Below are positions 51,522 to 57,775 of a stretch of 57,775 nucleotides of DNA, in pieces. The stretch is taken from contig JAVBLD010000028.1 of assembly GCA_031553705.1 (NCBI GenBank), positions 1 through 57,775 on the forward strand, given 5' to 3'. Below the pieces are notes generated by a model. That model searched no databases. It was not told the origin of the DNA and was given only the letters and a program-made list of their open reading frames with translations. Both the position numbers and the translations under genes were made by a program. Numbering within the stretch: position 1 is the first letter of the stretch; the number at the start of each line of letters is the position of its first letter. Source of the stretch: JAVBLD01 sp031553705. Its GTDB lineage: Bacteria; Bacteroidota; Bacteroidia; Bacteroidales; Marinifilaceae.

Positions 51522-52940
51522 ATGAAACGTTGTTTTGAAATATTATTGAAAGTCTCGCTGGTATTGTGCGTGATACCGGTGGTGTCCGGTTGCGCGAAAG
51601 ATAAGAATGAGCCTGAATCCCCTGTCGGGGGCGGAGAGACTACAGTGAAGGTCATATTGAACATATCCGGCCAGAACATCCCCGTCACCCGGGCAATGGA
51701 TGGCAACAAGGAGAACGAGGTGCGGGAAATCGATGTGCTCGCCTTCACGGACGATGGCGGTGGCAACCAGACATTCGAATATTATCGGCAGGGCACGGGC
51801 ATTTCCAATGGAGGTTCCGGTACACAGTACAATGCCGTTTTCGATGTCGAACTCGTTGCCGGAACGAATTACGACCTGGTATTTGTTGCCAATGCGCATG
51901 CAGTGGTTAACGGCCTGATCAATGCCGGATCAATTGTCCCCGGCAGCGGCAAAACAGCAGTATTGAGTCTGTTGCAGTTTACCAACACAGGGCCGTGGGA
52001 CACGGGGGAGAATAGCTACATCCCGTTTCCTATGCTCGGAGAGAGCGGGGTCATCCAGGTCGTTGAACAGATGACCGTTTCCGGCGTGGAAATGGTGCGG
52101 ATGGTGGCTGCGGTGGATGTCCAGATCGATACTCCCGACTTTACATTGAGCAATATATATCTGTGCAACTACAATACCGTCGGACGCATCGCCCCATTGT
52201 GGGATGCGCAGGGCCACATCATCCCGGCCGTACCCTCGGTCCCCAACCTGCCTGCCGATCCGGGAAAGCAGACAGGGAGTTTCCTGACCTATCCTGCCGC
52301 AGGCATAAATCCGTTCAACCGCCAGATTTACACCTTTGAATCGGCTGCGGCTTCGGATGCCGCCGAAATCCCACGCAGCCAGGCGGCCTGCCTGGTGCTC
52401 GAAGGGGAATTCGCAGGAGAGAATTATTTCTACCGTATCGATTTTTGTGATGCCGCGGGAAATTATATGCCCCTGCTGCGCAATTTTCTGTATGCGGTGA
52501 TCGTAACGGCAGCCGAAGGGCCTGGATATAATTCCATTACAGACGCCATGGCGTCATACACCGTCCCGTCCAATCTCCGCATCCGGTTGCTCGCTTATGA
52601 CCTGGGCGTTGTCAAAAACATGGCATTCAACGGGCAATATATGCTCGGAGTGTCACAGACCTCCTATTTCCTCCCGGCTTCAGCAGCACTCACTCCCACA
52701 TCAACCAACAAATTGTCTGTTTATACGGACTATGCCCAAGGTTGGAAAGTGGCACTGATCGAGGGCGAGGCCGGCGGCGATCTGGTGGATTGGCTCACAC
52801 TCAGCGCGATGAGCGGCCCTGGCGGAGCGATAACGGACATATACATATTCCTCGATGAGAATGTAGGACCGTTGCGTTCGGCCTACATCACCCTGAAGGC
52901 GGGCAGATTGACGCATAGAGTCGGCGTGTCGCAGCAATAA
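51522..52940 (+). CDS. Fimbrial accessory subunit, DUF4906-like lipoprotein
   Basis: 472 aa; lipobox with Cys24 (V-V-S-G-C). The fimbrillin-like N-terminus (V-K-V-I-L-N-I-S, V-T-R-A-M, E-I-D-V-L-A-F) is followed by a DUF4906-like region ending L-L-R-N-F-L-Y-A-V-I-V-T-A-A, then a C-terminal BACON-like sandwich (W-L-T-L-S-A-M ... Y-I-T-L-K-A-G-R-L-T-H-R-V-G-V-S-Q-Q). It parallels the first half of the preceding protein. Fourth and last gene of the operon, 9 nt after the tip-type gene. Confidence 0.72.
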   Translation: MKRCFEILLKVSLVLCVIPVVSGCAKDKNEPESPVGGGETTVKVILNISGQNIPVTRAMDGNKENEVREIDVLAFTDDGGGNQTFEYYRQGTGISNGGSGTQYNAVFDVELVAGTNYDLVFVANAHAVVNGLINAGSIVPGSGKTAVLSLLQFTNTGPWDTGENSYIPFPMLGESGVIQVVEQMTVSGVEMVRMVAAVDVQIDTPDFTLSNIYLCNYNTVGRIAPLWDAQGHIIPAVPSVPNLPADPGKQTGSFLTYPAAGINPFNRQIYTFESAAASDAAEIPRSQAACLVLEGEFAGENYFYRIDFCDAAGNYMPLLRNFLYAVIVTAAEGPGYNSITDAMASYTVPSNLRIRLLAYDLGVVKNMAFNGQYMLGVSQTSYFLPASAALTPTSTNKLSVYTDYAQGWKVALIEGEAGGDLVDWLTLSAMSGPGGAITDIYIFLDENVGPLRSAYITLKAGRLTHRVGVSQQ

Positions 52941-53120
52941 TTACTCAAACCCGTTGAACATCAATGATGTGGTTATCGAACTTTGTCTTACCTTTGTCTA
53001 TCGGCGGATTTGATTGTCGCAAAAGAAAAGCCAAACAAAAGACTTTACCCACACATTATCCGTTGGTTGTCATTGTTTGGCTAGCTCTCGCTTTTGGATT
53101 AGGCTTTTATTTTATATGGC

Positions 53121-53591
53121 CTATTTAGTCCGCTTTAATCTACTTCCATAGTTGAGTTTCAGCGAATTCGCTTTTCGTAACTCCTGCTTGATTTCGGTTA
53201 CAATACCCATTGTGACTTCGGCATCGACCTTTAAGTTATTTGTAATACTGTTCCGGTCTTCTTCTTTACGTGCTTCTCTTTCTGCTACAACAAAAGCTCC
53301 TATTTCCTGGACGGTAGCAAAGCGATCGTTCAGCTGGATCCGAGGCTCGGTTCCGTAAGCAGCCTGGTAAGCATTATCCGGTTTTCCGACATAGATATTA
53401 CTTACCAACGATTTTTTTTCCAGCTTCACGGTCTGGGTTGCTAACGGTATCCTGTTTTTAATCATAAGGGCAATTTCGCGCATTGTAGTGCATACCATAA
53501 AAAAGAACAACAACATAAATACAACGTCGGGTAGCGACGCGGTCGATATGGCAGGAACCTCTCTTTTGTCGTTTTTTTTAAATTTTGCCAT
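53121..53591 (-). CDS. exbD: ExbD/TolR-family protein (second copy)
   Basis: 156 aa: short cytoplasmic N-terminus, one transmembrane helix (about 22-42) containing the conserved D22 in L-P-D-V-V-F-M-L-L-F-F, and a periplasmic domain ending in a basic tail (S-R-L-K-R-T-K). Works with ExbB-type proton channels to energise TonB-dependent transport or envelope machinery. It abuts the other exbD (stop and start share position 53591). No TonB gene follows in the window. Confidence 0.88.
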   Translation of the reverse strand: MAKFKKNDKREVPAISTASLPDVVFMLLFFFMVCTTMREIALMIKNRIPLATQTVKLEKKSLVSNIYVGKPDNAYQAAYGTEPRIQLNDRFATVQEIGAFVVAEREARKEEDRNSITNNLKVDAEVTMGIVTEIKQELRKANSLKLNYGSRLKRTK

Positions 53592-54178
53592 TATTTTTTT
53601 CCTCCCGATTTTAAGTTAGCGATATTTTTAGGTTCGGCTTCGGAGATTGCCATCGGGATCAGGTCTTTAATAGCTTCCTGTTGTTCGGGACTCAGTTGAT
53701 TAAAGCTCCTTCCCCATTTCTCCTGTGATTTCATATTCCTTACCTCATTGAATGCTGCAGTCAGTTCGTCCTGGACAGCAATATACATTTCATAAGAAGT
53801 TCCTTTATCATTTTGAAGAGAGATTACCCCTTTCGATACTTCGACTTTTCCGAAGAACGGAACCTCCTTTATCTCTTTTTGAGGAAGGTCCTCACTGTTG
53901 TTTACATTGAGGATAAATTCGATCGTCCTCTCTTTCAGCGTTGCCAAGTCAGCTTCTTCAGAGTTTATAGCCAATTGGTTATACATATTCACTCCTACCT
54001 GTAAAATATTTCGTTTGAGGTATTTCGGAGCTTCCGTATTTTCCGGTTGATAAGGTGGCAACCTTCTATAAATTCCGGAATCGACGTTCATTGTTGTTGT
54101 GGCCAGAAAGAATACAAGCAACAAAAAAGCGATATCGGCTGTGGAAGTAGCGTTTATTTCAGGTGTTTTTCTTGCCAT
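53591..54178 (-). CDS. exbD: ExbD/TolR-family protein (first copy)
   Basis: 195 aa, transmembrane helix near residues 14-33 with the proton-path D15 (S-T-A-D-I-A-F-L-L-L-V-F-F), then a larger periplasmic domain than the second copy. Both copies are typical of Bacteroidetes ExbBDD operons. Overlaps the next gene by one base and follows the 148-aa membrane protein gene by 11 nt. Confidence 0.88.
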   Translation of the reverse strand: MARKTPEINATSTADIAFLLLVFFLATTTMNVDSGIYRRLPPYQPENTEAPKYLKRNILQVGVNMYNQLAINSEEADLATLKERTIEFILNVNNSEDLPQKEIKEVPFFGKVEVSKGVISLQNDKGTSYEMYIAVQDELTAAFNEVRNMKSQEKWGRSFNQLSPEQQEAIKDLIPMAISEAEPKNIANLKSGGKK

Positions 54179-54189
54179 AATAATCCGTA

Positions 54190-54636
54190 TTATCTCACTC
54201 TTCTAAGTATTTCTGTTGTAACGATTGCAATAATTGCAGCTATAAACAAGAAATACATCGTATATATAATGGTATCGGTAAGAATAAGCCGTGACGGTAC
54301 ATTGTCCGGCCCCGTATATCCGGTGATTTTCATCGGAGTCCCGTCGGCCATGGTATATGCTATTAATACAACAGCAGCAATCCCCAAAAGTCCGACAAAG
54401 CTTTTTATTGCCTGTTTCGGCCTGGTGAACAGTCTTATGGTGGGAAACAGCAAGGCCGTAAAAACGGCAATACCACATAATATGTATACCCAGTTTAACA
54501 ATGTTCCTGTGTAGACGGGAGTCTTATATTGGGTGTTGGGAATATCTTCTCCGAATAAAAACAGCCCCAGTATGATTGCCGTGGTCAAAAACAGCACAAT
54601 GGTGGCAATGTTTAGTATCTTTTCAATCATGATCAT
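54190..54636 (-). CDS. Four-helix membrane protein in ExbB-ExbD operon
   Basis: 148 aa, about four hydrophobic segments with short polar loops (F-G-E-D-I-P-N-T-Q-Y-K; T-G-Y-T-G-P-D-N-V-P-S-R). The gene overlaps exbB by 4 nt at its start and precedes exbD by 11 nt, so it is co-translated with the proton-channel genes. Such a protein is regularly found in this place in Bacteroidetes but I know of no assigned function. ATG 54636 or the in-frame ATG 54630 could be used. Confidence 0.78.
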   Translation of the reverse strand: MIMIEKILNIATIVLFLTTAIILGLFLFGEDIPNTQYKTPVYTGTLLNWVYILCGIAVFTALLFPTIRLFTRPKQAIKSFVGLLGIAAVVLIAYTMADGTPMKITGYTGPDNVPSRLILTDTIIYTMYFLFIAAIIAIVTTEILRRVR

Positions 54637-55403
54637 TTATTTTTTTGCTCGTATTTTACTAAAATGTCCAACAGGCTTACGGAAGCGTCTTCCATGTTAT
54701 TCACGATACCTTCAATTTTTGATATGCAATAGTTGAAGAAAACCTGTAGAATCATAGCTACAATCAAACCTCCCACAGTCGTGATCAAAGCTACCTTGAT
54801 ACCTCCTGCGACCAGTTCCGGACTCATATCTCCTGCGGCCTGGATATTATCGAAGGCCTGGATCATCCCAATAACTGTTCCGAGGAAACCTAACATCGGG
54901 GCAATGGCGATGAATAGTGAAATCCACGACAAGCCTTTCTCCAACAGGCCCATTTGAACCGACCCGTATGAAATCACAGATTTTTCAACCATATCAATTC
55001 CTTGGTCATAACGGATGAGACCTTGATAGAAAATGCTGGCAACCGGTCCTCTTGTGTTACGGCAATACTCTTTTGCCGCCTCTACGCCACCATTGTCCAG
55101 TTCTTCTTCCAGCTTCGCAATCAATTTTTTGTTGTTTGTATCGGAAAGGTTCAAATAGATTACCCTTTCAATTGCTACTGCCAAACCGAAAATTAAAGTA
55201 AGCGCGATACATGCCATAAATCCGGCCCCCCCCTCAATAAATTTTTGTTTAATAGCAGCATGCATCGAAGTACTCTCAATAGTGTCGCCATCTATTGTTG
55301 ATTCTGTCGTTTGTGATGCTGTCTCTTCCTGGGCCATTACCATAGTGGATACACCTATTGTGAACATCCCTAAAATTGTGATGAATGTAAATAATTTTTT
55401 CAT
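54633..55403 (-). CDS. exbB: MotA/TolQ/ExbB-family proton channel
   Basis: 256 aa: an N-terminal hydrophobic segment with M-V-M-A-Q (signal-like), a linker rich in Ser/Thr, and three core transmembrane helices; L-S-W-I-S-L-F-I-A-I-A-P-M-L-G-F-L-G-T-V-I-G-M-like sequence near 157-182 is the family signature. It forms the stator pentamer with ExbD to convert proton-motive force into work on the outer membrane. First gene of the operon; an 18-bp palindrome (55453-55470) lies upstream. Confidence 0.9.
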   Translation of the reverse strand: MKKLFTFITILGMFTIGVSTMVMAQEETASQTTESTIDGDTIESTSMHAAIKQKFIEGGAGFMACIALTLIFGLAVAIERVIYLNLSDTNNKKLIAKLEEELDNGGVEAAKEYCRNTRGPVASIFYQGLIRYDQGIDMVEKSVISYGSVQMGLLEKGLSWISLFIAIAPMLGFLGTVIGMIQAFDNIQAAGDMSPELVAGGIKVALITTVGGLIVAMILQVFFNYCISKIEGIVNNMEDASVSLLDILVKYEQKNK

Positions 55404-55452
55404 AATTGAACGAACTGATTTTCAGGTTATAAACAATTAAACTTAGCTTTCC

Positions 55453-55470
55453 TTTCTATATATATAGAAA
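55453..55470. promoter_or_regulatory. 18-bp AT palindrome upstream of exbB operon
   Basis: TTTCTATATATATAGAAA, a perfect palindrome 50 nt upstream of the exbB ATG. No TAnnTTTG box was seen in this spacer. It may be an operator or an incidental AT-rich palindrome. Confidence 0.35.
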
Positions 55471-55532
55471 TCCCCTGTATGCTTAAATAGCATATGAGCA
55501 ATAAACGGTAGAGCAAGATATGGAAAAAAATG

Positions 55533-56573
55533 TTAAATCACAACAAAATCGGCTGTAAATTCTCCGCTTATCGTGATATTTAAATATTTTTTAACATCAC
55601 TTGACTTGTTGTATTTACCTAACAGGTACATTAATTTACATACAGCAGCTTCGGTGGTGATGTCATAACCACTTGAAACACCAAACTTTAGTAGCTCGTT
55701 GCTGGTTTCATAACGTCCCATTTCTACTGTGCCGCCCTGACATTGAGTTACATTATAGATAACGATACCTTTATCGGCAGCTTCTTTTATTTTTGCCAGG
55801 AAGGCGGGATCGGTAGGAGCATTTCCGGAGCCGTAGCTTTCCAGTATCATTGCCCGGAGTCCAGGAATGTTAATCAGTGCCTCGGTCACTTCGGGGCGGA
55901 TTCCGGGGAAAAGTTTCAGTATGACAAGCCTTGTATCCATATTGGTGAATGCGGAGACTGGTCCAGTCCGGGGAGAGTAGTCGATGGCTTCATAATTATA
56001 ATCAATATGTATACCGATTTCTGCCAACGGAGGATAATTGAATGATTCGAACGCATCAAAGCTTTCGGCATCTATTTTGGATGTCCGGTTGCCGCGAAGC
56101 AGTTTGGAGCCGAACAGGATACATACTTCCGGCACTGTTGCTTTCCCGTTTGTATGGGAGGCGGCGATCTCCAAAGCCGTGATCAGATTCTCCCGCCCGT
56201 CGGTACGAATCTTGCCGATAGGAAGCTGCGAACCGGTGAACACAATGGGTTTACTGACATTTGTTAACATGAAACTGAGCGCCGAAGCCGAGTAAGCCAT
56301 AGTATCGGTGCCATGGAGGATAACGAATCCGCAGTATTTATCATAATTAGCCAGGATAATTTCGCAGAGTTCCTGCCATAATCCGGGTTTCAGATCTGAA
56401 GAGTCGATAATTTCTGGTAAAGTATGGCTATCGATATTAAATCCGAACTCTTTGATTTCGGGGACAGCCAGTGCAATTTGCTCAAAGTTGAACGGACATA
56501 ATGATCCGGTTTCCGGATCATTGACCATCCCAATAGTCCCTCCTGTATAAATGATTAGTACGGATTTTGTCAT
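55533..56573 (-). CDS. ansA: Type I L-asparaginase
   Basis: 346-aa cytoplasmic asparaginase hydrolysing asparagine to aspartate and ammonia. The first active-site motif Y-T-G-G-T13-I-G and the second L-H-G-T89-D90-T-M-A-Y-S are intact; N-V-T-Q-C-Q-G-G-T-V follows in the C-terminal domain. No signal peptide, consistent with type I. It lies 61 nt after the TatD gene on the same strand and is probably co-transcribed with it. Confidence 0.93.
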   Translation of the reverse strand: MTKSVLIIYTGGTIGMVNDPETGSLCPFNFEQIALAVPEIKEFGFNIDSHTLPEIIDSSDLKPGLWQELCEIILANYDKYCGFVILHGTDTMAYSASALSFMLTNVSKPIVFTGSQLPIGKIRTDGRENLITALEIAASHTNGKATVPEVCILFGSKLLRGNRTSKIDAESFDAFESFNYPPLAEIGIHIDYNYEAIDYSPRTGPVSAFTNMDTRLVILKLFPGIRPEVTEALINIPGLRAMILESYGSGNAPTDPAFLAKIKEAADKGIVIYNVTQCQGGTVEMGRYETSNELLKFGVSSGYDITTEAAVCKLMYLLGKYNKSSDVKKYLNITISGEFTADFVVI

Positions 56574-56634
56574 AAATTATATTTTTATTGTCCACAGGCC
56601 GTGAAATTCCCCTATCTTACAGTGCGCGTCATAT

Positions 56635-57405
56635 TTATTCTTGTATCTGCAAAGTAAACAAATTCACGGCATTCCGTGTGGTTATTTCTTCTATTTTTTT
56701 TGTTTCGACAGCTAAGATTTCGGCTATTCTTCCGGCAATGAGTGGAATATAACCGGATTCGTTACGTTTGCCCCGGTATGGCGCCGGCGTCAGATAGGGA
56801 GCATCGGTTTCCAATACAATGTGGTCTATTCCGACTTTCCGGATTACGGAAAGCAACGAAGTGTTCTTAAATGTGACAACCCCGCCGATACCCAGCAGAA
56901 ACCCCATGTCGCAGGCCCTTAATGCATCCGTTTCATTTCCCGGGAAACAGTGTAGAATCCCTCTGACATAGGGATATTTTTGTAATATAGGGAAGATTTT
57001 CGGTAACGATTCTCTGGAGTGAATGACAACCGGAAGTCCTGTTTCTTTGGCAAGTCCCATTTGGTATTCGAAAACTTTCAGTTGTTCTTTATAAAAAGTT
57101 TTATCCCAGTAAAGGTCGATCCCACACTCTCCGATCCCATAGAAACGATGATTGGCCAATTGTTTCTCTATCTCAGCCAGCTCTGCTTTATACTGATGGT
57201 TTACCGAAGTGGGATGAAGTCCGATTAATGGAAACATGATGCCTGAGAATCTTGCTTCGAGTTCCAGCATACCGGGGCGCGACGCACTGTCGATATCGGG
57301 CAGGACAATGCCTTTTACACCGGCTTCCTTTGCTCTTTGAACAACCTCGTCAATGTCTCTCCGGAATGCCTCTTCATAAAGGTGGGCATGAGTATCTATA
57401 AACAT
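56635..57405 (-). CDS. TatD-family metal-dependent hydrolase (DNase)
   Basis: 256 aa, TIM-barrel amidohydrolase fold. Metal ligands are all visible: H6-x-H8 (D-T-H-A-H), E93 (G-E-C-G-I-D), H129 (V-I-H-S-R-E), H152 (L-H-C-F-P-G) and D201 (L-E-T-D-A-P-Y-L). TatD proteins are 3'-5' exonucleases or D-aminoacyl-tRNA-related hydrolases; the precise substrate is not settled by sequence. Likely first gene of a two-gene transcript with ansA; a TACCTTTG -7 box is at 57435-57442. Confidence 0.93.
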   Translation of the reverse strand: MFIDTHAHLYEEAFRRDIDEVVQRAKEAGVKGIVLPDIDSASRPGMLELEARFSGIMFPLIGLHPTSVNHQYKAELAEIEKQLANHRFYGIGECGIDLYWDKTFYKEQLKVFEYQMGLAKETGLPVVIHSRESLPKIFPILQKYPYVRGILHCFPGNETDALRACDMGFLLGIGGVVTFKNTSLLSVIRKVGIDHIVLETDAPYLTPAPYRGKRNESGYIPLIAGRIAEILAVETKKIEEITTRNAVNLFTLQIQE

Positions 57406-57775
57406 GAAACAATATAGTTATAATATATTCACTGCAAAGGTAAGCATACTCTGTTATTTTAAGTAGTATGATTATTCTTTTTTTAATAGTAAAAGCGGTG
57501 TTAAAACCAGTCGCGGAACTGTCTATACTTTCTAGTCCCACGACTATACTTTTTAGATACCTTTTTTTAAACCAAAACAGATCTTGCTTATTGGTATTTA
57601 CCACTTCTCGATTTTATAGAAGTGGAAATAAAACATTAACTATCTGGCAATAAACATTAAACATATAAATCGTATTGATTTCACTATAAATTATTTCACA
57701 TTTACCGGATCACTATCCGTTCTTTATATAATATTATTTATATTTGAGCGCCAAATATTAAATATTCATTTCTTA
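57406..57775. other. AT-rich region upstream of tatD to window end
   Basis: 370 bp without a credible gene. The minus-strand box TACCTTTG (57435-57442) is a probable -7 element for the TatD gene. Farther out is an imperfect 13-bp direct repeat CTATACTTTCTAG / CTATACTTTTTAG at 57523-57535 and 57544-57556 (21-bp period), and a second pair of similar AATAAAACATTAA / AATAAACATTAAA words near 57626-57663. Confidence 0.45.

Noticed and set aside
1..57775. CRISPR array, toxin-antitoxin, phage or restriction system
   Set aside because: No regularly spaced repeats, no cas, toxin, integrase, methylase or phage structural motifs were found on either strand.

Overview
The window looks like a Bacteroidales chromosome (Bacteroides/Parabacteroides/Dysgonomonas-type; genus not resolvable by eye). 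The support is gene content: OMP_b-brl/TonB-plug outer-membrane proteins, FimA/Mfa-type (type V) fimbrillins, FISUMP- and BACON-like modules, a MoxR-DUF58-DUF4129-DUF4350 locus, and the purN / acpP-fabF-rnc neighbourhood. Boxes of the Bacteroidetes -7 type (TAnnTTTG) recur upstream of many genes. Most of the window is ordinary vertically inherited chromosome. No CRISPR array, phage, insertion sequence or rRNA was seen; there is one tRNA gene.

Layout. (1) 256-5075, minus: a tightly overlapped [FeFe]-hydrogenase operon with a thioredoxin-like [2Fe-2S] ferredoxin, a sensory hydrogenase with PAS domain, a SpoIIE/PP2C phosphatase, a second [2Fe-2S] ferredoxin and a group-B-type hydrogenase. (2) 5557-13837, minus: two tandem copies of an unfamiliar three-gene cassette (small secreted beta-rich protein, second small secreted protein, about 890-aa plug-and-barrel outer-membrane protein). 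Each copy has its own long conserved leader and an intercistronic hairpin; one small gene is interrupted by a single TAG. (3) 13838-26051, plus: metallophosphoesterase, GlsB-type membrane protein, RNase HI, SDR threonine dehydrogenase, RNase R, M23 peptidase, a chromate-transporter pair, and two overlapping DUF3857/transglutaminase-like proteins of which the second has lost the triad. (4) 26116-30774, minus: thioredoxin, DNA polymerase III alpha, PurN. (5) 30940-34146, plus: acyl carrier protein, FabF, RNase III, glutaminase. (6) 34262-36169, minus: EF-P, DUF5684 protein, RDD protein. (7) 36272-42420, plus: SpoIIM-like, membrane protein, DUF4129, DUF4350, MoxR, DUF58. (8) Porin (plus), a decayed coding fragment, an orphan histidine kinase (minus) and tRNA-Arg(CCG). 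(9) 46742-52940, plus: a visibly G+C-richer fimbrial operon of four secreted subunits, probably acquired laterally. (10) 53121-57405, minus: ExbD-ExbD-membrane protein-ExbB, type I asparaginase and TatD nuclease.

The strongest candidates for undescribed biology are the duplicated outer-membrane cassette with its conserved leader, and the signalling arm of the hydrogenase operon (redox-sensing hydrogenase plus PP2C phosphatase with an unrecognised C-terminal domain). All family assignments come from reading motifs; no database search or computed alignment was possible.
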